Shown here piece by piece: positions 18,708 through 27,246 of a stretch of 64,000 nt of DNA. Origin of the DNA: Corynebacterium kalinowskii (GTDB lineage Bacteria; Actinomycetota; Actinomycetes; Mycobacteriales; Mycobacteriaceae); contig NZ_CP046452.1 of assembly GCF_009734385.1 (NCBI RefSeq), positions 1,488,001 through 1,552,000 of the forward strand, written 5' to 3'. A program made the position numbers and the translations under genes. Below the pieces are notes generated by a model. The model ran no database searches and had not been told where the DNA came from. It worked only from the letters and a program-made list of their open reading frames with translations. Every line of letters starts with the position of its first letter. Position 1 is the first letter of the stretch.

Positions 18708-19790
18708 ATGGGATCCCACGGATTTTCTCGTCGAAGTTTCCTCGCTGGCAGCGCGCTCGTTTCCGCTGGTGGTGTGTTGGCTGCCTGCAGCACGAGCTCG
18801 ACGACGGCAGAGACAACATCTACTGCTGCCACTCCCGCAAGCAAAGTCGACTACAAGTCGATCTCGGGAAAGCTCGTCATGCTTGCCACAGGCGGCACCA
18901 TTGCGAGCCAGAAAGATGCCTCCGGCGCGCTTGTCCCGACTGTGACGGGCGAGGAGCTGCTGAAAAAGGTCTACGAAAAGTTCGACAAGAACAAGCTCAA
19001 GATCGAAGTTCGTCAGGTCAGCCAACTCGATTCGAGCGCCATGACTCTCAAGGACACCGATGGCATTCTGGAGATGGTCCATAAAACGCTCAAGGAAGAC
19101 GGAGTCACGGGCATCATCGTCTCCCACGGCACAGACTCGATGGAAGAATCCGCCATCGCGATCGATACGTTTTTGGATGCCGATCAACCGGTTGTGCTCA
19201 CCGGTTCGATGTTCCCCTTCGACGACCCAGAGACAGACGGCCCGGACAACCTGACCCTCGCGGTCACCGCGGCCACTGATCCAAAAAATAAGGGCAAGGG
19301 CGCATTCATTGCGTTCGGCGGAAAGATTCTCGCCGCCCGCGGCGCGTACAAGAAGGATGCCTCCAGTAAGGACGGCTTCGACACGAATGCTTCCGGAGAC
19401 GTGAAACGGCCTAAGCCGTTGCCGGTGAAGAAGCTGGACGGTACTCGCGTCGACATCATCGCCGCTTACCCAGGTGCTCCCGGAGAACTGGTCAAGGCTG
19501 CTGTTGATTCCGGCGCCAAGGGCCTCGTCATTGAGGGCATGGGTTCCGGCAACGTCGGTGGCGAGATAGCTGATGCCATCGTCGCCGTCGCCGAGAAAGG
19601 CATCCCAGTAGTCATGTCCACCCGCGTGGACAAGGGCCTGGTCGAAGGAACGTACGGCGGTGCTGGCGGCGGTGCCACCCTTGCCGAAAAAGGCGTGATT
19701 GGTTCGGGCATCCTCCGCCCTGGCCAATCCAGAATTCTCGTTGTTGCTGCGCTCGCCACCGGCACCGACGTGAAGGAGCTATTTCCTTAA
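18708..19790 (+). CDS. Tat-exported lipoprotein L-asparaginase
   Basis: Hydrolyses L-asparagine to aspartate and ammonia. 360 residues. The N-terminus has a twin-arginine motif (SRRSFLAG, R8-R9) followed by a lipobox ending LAAC with C27, so the folded enzyme is probably exported and anchored outside the membrane. A Thr/Ser/Ala-rich linker follows. The catalytic threonine motifs are LATGGTIAS (61-66, T64) and SHGTDSMEES (139-148). AAGGAAG lies just before the ATG. Plus-strand gene in a mainly minus-strand region, followed by a long hairpin. Confidence 0.9.
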   Translation: MGSHGFSRRSFLAGSALVSAGGVLAACSTSSTTAETTSTAATPASKVDYKSISGKLVMLATGGTIASQKDASGALVPTVTGEELLKKVYEKFDKNKLKIEVRQVSQLDSSAMTLKDTDGILEMVHKTLKEDGVTGIIVSHGTDSMEESAIAIDTFLDADQPVVLTGSMFPFDDPETDGPDNLTLAVTAATDPKNKGKGAFIAFGGKILAARGAYKKDASSKDGFDTNASGDVKRPKPLPVKKLDGTRVDIIAAYPGAPGELVKAAVDSGAKGLVIEGMGSGNVGGEIADAIVAVAEKGIPVVMSTRVDKGLVEGTYGGAGGGATLAEKGVIGSGILRPGQSRILVVAALATGTDVKELFP

Positions 19791-19840
19791 GAAGTAGTGT
19801 CACCCCTCCTGAAGGCACAACTCCTCCTGGAAGTAGCTAA

Positions 19841-19886
19841 GCAGACCCCTCGCTCCCGAAAGGTATCCCGGGATCGAGGGGTCTGC
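19841..19886. terminator. Long hairpin after the asparaginase gene
   Basis: An 18-bp stem with one mismatch (GCAGACCCCTCG... pairing with ...CGAGGGGTCTGC) and a 10-base loop. No T-run follows; the next start codon is only 12 bases away. It may end asparaginase transcription or be a 5' structure for the next gene. Confidence 0.5.
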
Positions 19887-19898
19887 CATACTTTCCTT

Positions 19899-20612
19899 AT
19901 GATTTCACCTGAAGAACGAGCCCTCATCCACGCAGTTCGCAAGCACGCATTAGCCACCTCTAATGACAATGAAACTACCGTAGCGGCTGGTTTGCTTACC
20001 GCCTCAGGAGACATCATCCTTGGTGTCAACGTGTACCATTTCCTCGGCGGTCCATGCGCTGAAATCTCTGCGCTCAGCAAGCATGCAGAACTGAAAAATG
20101 GCGATCCTATAACAACCGTTGTCGCCGTGTATGCACCAACGGGTGACGTGATTTCTCCTTGCGGAAAATGTCGCCAAGTGTTCTTCGACCTGGATCGGGA
20201 CATCAAAGCAATTGTCCGCACACCAAATGGTTTCACCAGTCTTTCGATTCATGAACTACTTCCTCATGCATATGACTGGCGCGCAGCAGAAGAACCCCGA
20301 CGAATGTATATGTGGGAAGGATACGAAGAGATGATTCGTTCCGGCAAGAAAAAGCAAACCATTCGTGTCGATGACCCTTTCCCTCCGGGCCTTGCAACAA
20401 TCGTGTTTGAAAAGAGCGACGGCAGCGTTGTTGAACTTGCTGCCACGATTCACTCGTCCCTGACGATCAAACGGCGCGAGCTAACTGATGAGATTGCTCG
20501 TCGTGATGGGTTTCGGGACCTTGCCGAGCTTAACGGCGCCCTCGATTTCCACTACCCAGGACTAGAAGCTGATTCGGAGGTAGATGTAGTGAAATTTGAA
20601 GTGGAGCCGTAA
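19899..20612 (+). CDS. Blasticidin-S-deaminase-like cytidine deaminase domain fused to an ASCH domain
   Basis: 237 residues. Residues 1-125 are a cytidine-deaminase fold with zinc ligands C53, C88, C91 and catalytic E55 (GGPCAE, SPCGKCRQV). The stretch GVNVYHFLGGPCAE and the segment DIKAIV...IHELLP resemble fungal blasticidin S deaminase more than ordinary cytidine deaminase, which has NVEN at this site. Residues 136-237 form an ASCH domain with its GxKxxxxR motif at G149, K151, R156. ATG 19899 has no Shine-Dalgarno, but CATACT lies 7 bases before it, so translation may be leaderless. Likely acts on a modified or antibiotic cytosine nucleoside; the substrate is unknown. Confidence 0.8.
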   Translation: MISPEERALIHAVRKHALATSNDNETTVAAGLLTASGDIILGVNVYHFLGGPCAEISALSKHAELKNGDPITTVVAVYAPTGDVISPCGKCRQVFFDLDRDIKAIVRTPNGFTSLSIHELLPHAYDWRAAEEPRRMYMWEGYEEMIRSGKKKQTIRVDDPFPPGLATIVFEKSDGSVVELAATIHSSLTIKRRELTDEIARRDGFRDLAELNGALDFHYPGLEADSEVDVVKFEVEP

Positions 20613-20716
20613 TTCTTCCCACGTGACGTCGCTATTGAATGTCGCCATCAATGATGATTTTTCGCTGATAGCGGAAAACTCTCCAATTCGCTTCAGGCTC
20701 CCACACAATAGCAAGC

Positions 20717-21445
20717 ATGAAAACGAAAAAGGCCCTCGTTACAGGCGGATCTAGCGGAATCGGACGCGCGATTGTCAAGCGCTTGGCAAGTGACGGATTC
20801 CAAGTCAGCTTTACGTGGCATAGCGATTCTTCGGCGACCCAGAGCCTAGCCGAAGATCTTTCAGCGTGTGGCAACTCAGGTTACGCATTCCAAGCAAACC
20901 TCAGCTCCGTCGAAGGAATCCAACGCCTCGTCAGTGATGTTAAGGCAGAGAGTTTTGATGTTCTGGTCAATAACGCTATGAGCGTCACCGAGATTGCACC
21001 TATTACGGAAACTCAACTCACAACCTGGCAAGAAAACCTCACGATTGGCGTAACTGCGCCTTTTCTCCTCATCAAACATCTCAGCCCTGCTATGCCTACA
21101 GGAAGCTCGATCATCAACATATCTTCGCTCAACACTGCCATGCCACAGCCAGGCATTGCAGGATACTGCGCAGCAAAGTCGGCGTTGGAATCGCTCACCC
21201 AAGTTGCTGCTAAGGAGTTGGCATCGCAAGGAATTACAGTCAATGCGCTTCGGCCAGGGCCAACAGACACTCCTGGAAACCGCGCTGTCAATCCAGATCC
21301 GGCGATCCGAGAACAGATAGCAACAATGATTCCGCTGGGGCGCTATGGTCAACCCGAAGATGTAGCCGGCGTAGCGTCTTTCCTGGCCAGCAAGGATGCC
21401 CGTTGGATGACCGGACAGGTCATTTCTGTTACCGGTGGCCTCTAA
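20717..21445 (+). CDS. Short-chain dehydrogenase/reductase, FabG-like
   Basis: 242 residues, NAD(P)-dependent oxidoreductase. Cofactor loop GGSSGIG (residues 10-16), NNAM in place of the usual NNAG (85-88), catalytic Ser136/137, Y150 and K154 (GYCAAK), and C-terminal GQVISVTGGL. Substrate not predictable. No Shine-Dalgarno is visible. It lies 104 bases after the deaminase-ASCH gene, and its 3' end meets the convergent regulator gene with a 4-base overlap. Confidence 0.85.
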   Translation: MKTKKALVTGGSSGIGRAIVKRLASDGFQVSFTWHSDSSATQSLAEDLSACGNSGYAFQANLSSVEGIQRLVSDVKAESFDVLVNNAMSVTEIAPITETQLTTWQENLTIGVTAPFLLIKHLSPAMPTGSSIINISSLNTAMPQPGIAGYCAAKSALESLTQVAAKELASQGITVNALRPGPTDTPGNRAVNPDPAIREQIATMIPLGRYGQPEDVAGVASFLASKDARWMTGQVISVTGGL

Positions 21446-21708
21446 GCTGCTGCAAAAAGCCGAGGCGAGGACGCACTCAGCGCACGATTTAACAGTTGAT
21501 CGAGCTCCAAGCCAAGCGCTCGGTGAACGCCCCGGATAATCTCAGAAGATCCCTCTTTTTCGCCTCTTTCAATATCCGATAAGTGGGAGGGGGAAATCGC
21601 TGCTTTTCGAGCCACTTCCTCCAACGTCCGGCCTTGAATTTTGCGTTCTTCTCGCAGTGCTTTGCCGATGCGTTCCCGCAACAAGTCTTCAGAGACTAAG
21701 ACAATCAT
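21442..21708 (-). CDS. XRE-family regulator resembling ClgR
   Basis: 88 residues from ATG 21708, which overlaps the trmD stop as ATGA. A single helix-turn-helix (about 22-62, RTLEEVARKAAISPSHLSDI, then ERGEKEGSSE) closely resembles the ClgR/XRE type that controls Clp protease genes in actinobacteria. The C-terminus ends RLFAAA, which looks like a Clp-protease recognition tail. The overlap suggests it is cotranslated with trmD. It is probably a paralogue, since clgR usually lies elsewhere in Corynebacterium. Confidence 0.75.
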   Translation of the reverse strand: MIVLVSEDLLRERIGKALREERKIQGRTLEEVARKAAISPSHLSDIERGEKEGSSEIIRGVHRALGLELDQLLNRALSASSPRLFAAA

Positions 21709-22502
21709 TCCAATCCTTCCAACAAATCCGGCCGGCGCTCCCGTGTCCTCTTCACAGACTGTTCGCGTCGCCATTCCTCCACCAGCTTGTGGTTGCCTGA
21801 AAAGAGCACGTCAGGCACTGCCAAACCACGCCATTCCCTCGGTTTGGTATACGACGGCCCCTCCAGCAAGCCGTCCGAGAATGAGTCATCTTCATGCGAA
21901 GACGCATTGCCCAGCACACCCGGGATCAAACGAGTAGTGGCCTCAACGATCACCAACACGGCAACTTCCCCACCGATAAGCACATAATCGCCAATGGACA
22001 CTTCCTCGACGCGGTAGCGATGCGCGGCATCGTCTACAACGCGCTGGTCAATGCCCTCGTAGCGGCCACACGCGAAAACAATGTGCTGCTCGCCTGACCA
22101 ACGGCGTGCCATTTCTTGAGTAAACGGCTTTCCGGCCGGTGTCGGGACGATCAGCAGCGGCTTATCCTCTTCCGCAGGCTCCACGTACCCCTCGAATTCG
22201 CGCCCAGTTAGGTCATCATGCCGGGGCTTATCGACGTGCGGTGCCGCGGAATCCAGCTGCCAACCAGCAGACTTACCTACGCAGACGTCGTCGAGCGCTG
22301 GCCCCCATACGGTCGGTTTCATCACCATGCCCGGCCCACCGCCATACGGGGTGTCATCGACGGATTTGTGCACGTCGGTGGCCCAATCACGCAGGTTGTG
22401 AACTCCTACGGACAGAATGCCTTTCTCGATTGCTTTGCCAAGCAAGGCGTGGCGGAGCGGTTCGAGGTACTCGGGGAAGATGGTGATGACGTCGAGGCGC
22501 AT
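21705..22502 (-). CDS. trmD: tRNA (guanine-37-N1)-methyltransferase
   Basis: Methylates G37 next to the anticodon to prevent frameshifting. 265 residues. N-terminus MRLDVITIFPEYLEPLRHAL, the SPOUT knot segment CGRYEGIDQRVVDD, and SIGDYVLIGGEVAVLV are diagnostic. Starts within the rimM stop codon (TAATG) and overlaps the downstream regulator. Confidence 0.96.
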   Translation of the reverse strand: MRLDVITIFPEYLEPLRHALLGKAIEKGILSVGVHNLRDWATDVHKSVDDTPYGGGPGMVMKPTVWGPALDDVCVGKSAGWQLDSAAPHVDKPRHDDLTGREFEGYVEPAEEDKPLLIVPTPAGKPFTQEMARRWSGEQHIVFACGRYEGIDQRVVDDAAHRYRVEEVSIGDYVLIGGEVAVLVIVEATTRLIPGVLGNASSHEDDSFSDGLLEGPSYTKPREWRGLAVPDVLFSGNHKLVEEWRREQSVKRTRERRPDLLEGLE

Positions 22503-22987
22503 TAGAGATCGAGCAGCCCTTCTGGCGGAGTGATCGCTACCGTTCCCTCTTCCACATCAATCTCGGGAACAATGGCTTCGACAAATGGGATGAGCTTATC
22601 GCCCATTTCCAGCAAACTTTGCGCAGGGCCGTGGCTGACACCGGTGATCTCGCCGATCTCTTTGCCGTTGTGCATGACTTTTAAGCCAATGAGCTCGTGA
22701 TCGTAGAATCCCTCGTCGTCATCGTCTTCAAGGGGAGCTGCGAAAAACTGGGTGCCACGCAAAGAATCTGCGGCGGTGCGATCTGGAATTTCCTCAAACT
22801 TGATCAGCAAGCGGCCCTGATGGACACGCACTGCATCAATGGTCAACTCGTGTTCCTTCTTGCTCTGCTTGCCATGCAGGACTTCGCCCAACGCAAAGCG
22901 AATGTCCGGCTCATCAGTGGTAGATTCCACCACCACTTCGCCTTTGATTCCGTGCGATTTCACCACGCGACCGATCATCAATTCCAT
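22502..22987 (-). CDS. rimM: 16S rRNA processing protein RimM
   Basis: Helps mature the 30S head domain, binding S19. 161 residues: an N-terminal RimM domain (MIGRVVKSHGIKGEVVVEST) and a C-terminal PRC-barrel domain (YDHELIGLKVMHNGKEIGEI). First gene of the rimM-trmD-regulator unit. rpsP, the usual upstream partner, is separated from it by the divergent AAA ATPase gene. Confidence 0.93.
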   Translation of the reverse strand: MELMIGRVVKSHGIKGEVVVESTTDEPDIRFALGEVLHGKQSKKEHELTIDAVRVHQGRLLIKFEEIPDRTAADSLRGTQFFAAPLEDDDDEGFYDHELIGLKVMHNGKEIGEITGVSHGPAQSLLEMGDKLIPFVEAIVPEIDVEEGTVAITPPEGLLDL

Positions 22988-23010
22988 GCGATTAGTGTAC
23001 CCGAGCGGTA

Positions 23011-23054
23011 AAACTGAGTAAACTGAGTCTCAAAGCTCAAACTGAGTAAACTGA
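23011..23054. repeat. Direct repeats in the divergent rimM/ATPase promoter region
   Basis: AAACTGAGTAAACTGA occurs at 23011-23026 and 23039-23054, 28 bases apart; each copy is itself two near-identical half units. TAAACT inside the units could act as a -10 element. May be an operator. Confidence 0.6.
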
Positions 23055-23069
23055 AAGGCGTTGATTGCA

Positions 23070-24182
23070 GTGTTGACCAATCCGTTTACTCCCACCTTTG
23101 GGACGTCGCCAAGCTTGCCCGTAGGACGAGAAGAGATCGTCTCCGACTTTACGCGGTCACTGCGACAGGGCCCCGGAGCGCCGAGCCGCGCGATGCTGAT
23201 CGTTGGCACCCGTGGCGTCGGCAAAACCGTACTCCTCAATGAGCTGGAGGATGCAGCCAGGGGCGAAGGTTGGCACATCCTGTCCGAAACGGCGCTGCCG
23301 GGCCTGGTTGGCCGTCTTGCCGAGGAACAACTGCCCGAGCTTTTGAAAGAGTTAGATCCGAACTCGGTAACACGCAAGATCACCGGCCTTAATGCCCCGG
23401 CAGGGTTGGGAGGCATTCGTTCCGAGGTGGAAAAGAAACACGAACCACGACGTGGCCTGCGTGGCGAGCTAACTGCGGCAACTGACCTGGTGAGCAACGG
23501 GCTGTTTATCACCGTTGACGAGGTCGGTCGCGCAACCGTGGACGAGCTCGCAGAGCTCATGGCAGTGATTCAGCACCTGTTCCGCGAGCGTCGCAATGTC
23601 GCCCTCGCTGTGGCGGGTCTTCCTGAAGAAGTTGCCAAATTGCTAGAGCACCCAGGAATCACCTTCCTACGGCGCGCTGACCGGCGGATTCTTGGCGCCG
23701 TGCGACGATCCGACGCATCTCGTGGCTTGTCCGAACCCGTGCGAGAAGCCGGTGGTACCTGGTCTGCCGAAGCTTTGAAGTCCGCTGTCGAAGCGACCCA
23801 CGGCTACCCATTCCTCATCCAGCTCATTGGCTATCACGCCTGGGAAAACTCCCCGAACGGCACCATCACCGATGCCACTGATGCGATCATCCGCGCGCAG
23901 CAGGAACTCGGCACGCTTGTGCTTGAACCGGTCCTGTCACGCTGCACCGCCCTGGAACGCGATTTCTTGAATGCGATGGCTGAAGATAATGGGGATTCAA
24001 AGCTCGCTGACCTCATCGATCGCCTAGAGAAGACTCCTGATACCGTGAGCCAGTACCGTAGGCGACTCCTGGACAGACACATCGTTGTTTCGCCAAGCCA
24101 CGGCATGCTGCGCTTCGCTATTCCAGGGATGCGCGATTACCTGCGAAGGAATGAAGATGCCGGGCCCGTGCCGTTTTGGTAG
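23070..24182 (+). CDS. AAA-family P-loop ATPase of unknown role
   Basis: 370 residues from GTG 23070, with GAAAGG upstream; TTG 23061 is an alternative start. Walker A GTRGVGKT at 46-53, Walker B LFITVDEVG, then sensor-like region AGLPEEV and a C-terminal winged-helix-like part ending FAIPGMRDYL. It resembles the Orc1/Cdc6- and STAND-like ATPases found singly in actinobacteria. No partner gene is adjacent. It sits on the plus strand between rimM and rpsP, splitting the usual ffh-rpsP-rimM-trmD order. Confidence 0.75.
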   Translation: MLTNPFTPTFGTSPSLPVGREEIVSDFTRSLRQGPGAPSRAMLIVGTRGVGKTVLLNELEDAARGEGWHILSETALPGLVGRLAEEQLPELLKELDPNSVTRKITGLNAPAGLGGIRSEVEKKHEPRRGLRGELTAATDLVSNGLFITVDEVGRATVDELAELMAVIQHLFRERRNVALAVAGLPEEVAKLLEHPGITFLRRADRRILGAVRRSDASRGLSEPVREAGGTWSAEALKSAVEATHGYPFLIQLIGYHAWENSPNGTITDATDAIIRAQQELGTLVLEPVLSRCTALERDFLNAMAEDNGDSKLADLIDRLEKTPDTVSQYRRRLLDRHIVVSPSHGMLRFAIPGMRDYLRRNEDAGPVPFW

Positions 24183-24214
24183 GCCTACGGATTCCACTCG
24201 CTTCAAGGCATGAA

Positions 24215-24248
24215 AAAACCGCGCCTGGATTGTCCATGGCGCGGTTTT
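24215..24248. terminator. Bidirectional terminator between the ATPase gene and rpsP
   Basis: AAAACCGCGCC and GGCGCGGTTTT form an 11-bp stem with a 12-base loop, with A-run and T-run on either side, so it can stop both convergent genes. Confidence 0.85.
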
Positions 24249-24261
24249 GCATTAGCAGGAA

Positions 24262-24810
24262 TTACTCTGCAGCAGCTTCCTCAGCAGGTGCTTCTTCGGC
24301 AGCTGGAGCTTCTTCAGCAGCAGCTTCCTTCTCAGCCTCTTCTGCGGCAGCCTTTTCAGCAGCAGCCTTCTCGGCAGCTTCCTTCTCAGCTTCAGCCTTA
24401 GCCTTAGCTTCAGCCTCTTCCTTTGCCTTGCGCTTCTTCTCGGTGATTGCCTCAGCGGTAGGAGCGTCAGCAGCCTCGGCGAGAGCCTGGTTGAACAGGT
24501 CAAGCTTGGAAGCCTTTGGCTCGGCAACCTTGAGGGTGCCTTCTGCACCTTCGAGGCCCTTGTGCTTCTGCCAGTCGCCGGTAACCTTCAGCAGTGCCAT
24601 GACGGACTCGGTTGGCTGTGCGCCAACGCCGAGCCAGTACTGAGCGCGCTCAGAGTCGATCTTGATGACGGATGGCTCAGCCTTTGGCTCGTAGGTACCG
24701 ATGTTCTCGATAACCTTGCCGGAGCGCTTGGTGCGGGAGTCAGCGATAACAACGCGGTAGTGCGGGGTACGGATCTTGCCCATACGCTGCAGCTTAATCT
24801 TTACAGACAT
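24262..24810 (-). CDS. rpsP: 30S ribosomal protein S16 with long acidic/alanine tail
   Basis: 182 residues, about 100 more than E. coli S16. The first 85 residues are the S16 fold ([38 protein letters not shown]). From about 115 on, the protein is an Ala/Glu/Lys-rich low-complexity helix with repeats such as [20 protein letters not shown]. Such extended S16 tails are known from corynebacteria; their role is not established. Confidence 0.95.
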   Translation of the reverse strand: MSVKIKLQRMGKIRTPHYRVVIADSRTKRSGKVIENIGTYEPKAEPSVIKIDSERAQYWLGVGAQPTESVMALLKVTGDWQKHKGLEGAEGTLKVAEPKASKLDLFNQALAEAADAPTAEAITEKKRKAKEEAEAKAKAEAEKEAAEKAAAEKAAAEEAEKEAAAEEAPAAEEAPAEEAAAE

Positions 24811-24957
24811 GCAGATTCCTTCTAGTCACTGGGCAGTACAGACATCTTGTTCTCTTAACAAGACCGGTTCAACCCCTTATTTGCTCTGCGTGTGACGTCT
24901 CCGCTCGGCCGGGGCCGGTAACGGAAATTACGCAGGAACTCGACTAGTTTAGACCAC

Positions 24958-25542
24958 ATGCCCGCTGGGAACCAAAACGCTCCATTTTGGAATCATAACT
25001 CGGCCTTCTATCCCGAGATAGTTCGCGCGATGCCGTTTGATGGTGCACGCACTCTCGACATCGGCTGCGGCACTGGTGAGCTGCTGGGCTGTCTGAAATC
25101 CCGTTCCGATGACCTGTGGGGCGTGGACCCAGATCCCACTGCCCTAGTTTCGGCGGCGGACCACGGAACAACAGTCCAGGGCGACTTCCTGACCACACAG
25201 CTGCCGGCGTTCAACTACATTGTCTCCGTAGCGTCGTTGCACCACATGCCTCTCATGCCTGCATTGAAAAAGATGCGCACACAGCTTAAAGACGGCGGGA
25301 AACTGTACATCCTCGGACTCCACCGGCTCAGCACTCCTCTGGATTACCTCGTTGCAGGCCTCAGCTGGCTGCCTGAAACTGCCGAGTCAATCATCCGCGG
25401 AAAAACAGACCCGGAAGTGGCCATGAAGGATCCAGCGGAGGACTACGCCGAGATTAAGTCCCAGGCTGAAAAGATTCTTCCTGGGGCCAGAATCAGACGG
25501 CGTCGCCACTATCGATTCAGTATCGAATGGTCGAGGACCTAG
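24958..25542 (+). CDS. Class I SAM-dependent methyltransferase
   Basis: 194 residues. SAM-binding motif I LDIGCGTGELLG (about 33-44), acidic loop WGVDPDP (motif II), GDF (motif III) and VASLHHMP (motif IV) define a UbiE/BioC-like fold. The substrate is unknown; the C-terminus is arginine-rich. No Shine-Dalgarno is visible, so translation may be leaderless. Convergent with ffh, ending 1 base away from it. Confidence 0.85.
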   Translation: MPAGNQNAPFWNHNSAFYPEIVRAMPFDGARTLDIGCGTGELLGCLKSRSDDLWGVDPDPTALVSAADHGTTVQGDFLTTQLPAFNYIVSVASLHHMPLMPALKKMRTQLKDGGKLYILGLHRLSTPLDYLVAGLSWLPETAESIIRGKTDPEVAMKDPAEDYAEIKSQAEKILPGARIRRRRHYRFSIEWSRT

Positions 25543-27159
25543 CTACTTATCAAACTTGAGCTTGCTCAAGTCGATGTTCTCCATGCCCTTCGGCATCTTG
25601 GGCATTCCCGGAAGCCCAGGCATGCCTGGCATCCCAGCGCCACCCATCTGCTCCTGCATCTTCTGCAGTTCGGCCATATCTGGCATTCCACCAGGCATTC
25701 CTGGCATGCCGCCGCCCGGCATTTTTGGTCCACGGTTCTTGATTGGCTTCTTCTTGCCGCCCTTGCCCTTGCGGGTGGTGCGCTTCTTCTTCGTAGCGGA
25801 GCCACCACCCATGCCGCCCATGCCCATCTGGCCGGCCATCTTGCCCATCATTTTCTTGGCTTCGAAGAAGCGCTCGACCAGATTATTCACGTCTGAGACG
25901 GACACACCGGAACCGTTGGCGATTCGCTTGCGTCTGGAGGCGTTGAGGATGTTCGGATCTTCGCGCTCGGCTGGGGTCATGCCTCGAATGATGGCCTGGA
26001 TGCGGTCGAGCTGCTTCTCATCCACCATGTCCGCCATTTGGGACATCTGCTTGCCACCGGGGAGCATCTTCAAGATGTTGCCGATAGGCCCCATCTTGCG
26101 GATCATCAGCATCTGGTTCAGGAAGTCTTCCAGAGTGAGCTCGCCGGTGCCCATTTTCTGGGCAGTTTCCAATGCTTGCTCGTGATCAAGTGTGGCTTCT
26201 GCCTGCTCGATCAGGGTGAGCATGTCACCCATGCCGAGAATACGGCTCGCCATGCGCTCTGGGTGGAAGACATCAAAGTCTTCCAGCTTCTCGCCTGTAG
26301 AAGCAAACATGATCGGCTTGCCGGTAACCTCACGGATCGACAGCGCCGCACCACCACGGGCATCACCGTCCAGCTTGGTCAGAACGACGCCGGTAAAGTC
26401 CACGCCATCGCGGAAGGCCTGCGCGGTGTGGACCGCATCCTGGCCAATCATCGAATCGATGACGAACAAAACTTCATCTGGGTTGACGGCATCGCGAATA
26501 TTGCGTGCCTGCGTCATCAAGGTTTCGTCGATACCGAGGCGACCTGCGGTATCCACAATCACGAAGTCGCGCTGCTGGCGCTTAGCTTCCTCGATGCCCT
26601 GACGGGCGACCTCAACTGGGTCACCGTGGGAGGTGCCCATTTCGTGCTCGAAGGTGTCTACTGCAGTGCCGGGATCCGGGGCGAACGTCGGCACGCCAGC
26701 GCGTTCGCCAACAATCTGCAGCTGCTGCACAGCGCCCGGGCGCTGAAGGTCACAGGCCACCAACATCGGGGTGTGGCCTTGCTTAACCAGGTGTTTTGCC
26801 AGCTTACCGGCGAGAGTCGTCTTACCTGCACCCTGCAAACCGGCAAGCATGACGACGGTCGGTGGGTTCTTTGACAGGTTAATGCGACGAGTCTCGCCAC
26901 CGAGGATGTCAACGAGTTCCTCGTTAACAATCTTGATAACCTGCTGCGCAGGATTCAGCGCCTCGGAAACTTCGGCACCGGCGGCACGTTCCTTGATGCG
27001 CTTAATAAACCCGCGGACGACGGTGAGGGAAACGTCGGCTTCGAGGAGAGCTAGACGAATCTCGCGCGCAGTGGCGTTGATGTCCGCTTCTGAAAGCTTG
27101 CCTTTACCCCGTAGCCCCGTCAGGGCGGTTTGCAGGCGGTCGGACAAAGATTCAAACAC
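25543..27159 (-). CDS. ffh: Signal recognition particle protein Ffh
   Basis: GTPase that targets membrane proteins to the translocon with 4.5S RNA and FtsY. 538 residues. NG domain with GLQGAGKTT, DTAGR and TKLDGDARGG; the M domain follows and ends in a long Gly/Met/Pro-rich tail (last 90 residues, repeats of PGMPG). The tail is longer than in E. coli. The start codon is that of MFESLSDRLQ. Confidence 0.96.
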   Translation of the reverse strand: MFESLSDRLQTALTGLRGKGKLSEADINATAREIRLALLEADVSLTVVRGFIKRIKERAAGAEVSEALNPAQQVIKIVNEELVDILGGETRRINLSKNPPTVVMLAGLQGAGKTTLAGKLAKHLVKQGHTPMLVACDLQRPGAVQQLQIVGERAGVPTFAPDPGTAVDTFEHEMGTSHGDPVEVARQGIEEAKRQQRDFVIVDTAGRLGIDETLMTQARNIRDAVNPDEVLFVIDSMIGQDAVHTAQAFRDGVDFTGVVLTKLDGDARGGAALSIREVTGKPIMFASTGEKLEDFDVFHPERMASRILGMGDMLTLIEQAEATLDHEQALETAQKMGTGELTLEDFLNQMLMIRKMGPIGNILKMLPGGKQMSQMADMVDEKQLDRIQAIIRGMTPAEREDPNILNASRRKRIANGSGVSVSDVNNLVERFFEAKKMMGKMAGQMGMGGMGGGSATKKKRTTRKGKGGKKKPIKNRGPKMPGGGMPGMPGGMPDMAELQKMQEQMGGAGMPGMPGLPGMPKMPKGMENIDLSKLKFDK

Positions 27160-27246
27160 GTCTATTGCTCCCTAGTCTTTGTTAGCTATGTCGTAACCAT
27201 GCTAGTCGGCTTGCTTCGCTACACGAAGTTAGCGCCCCAGAAACAC

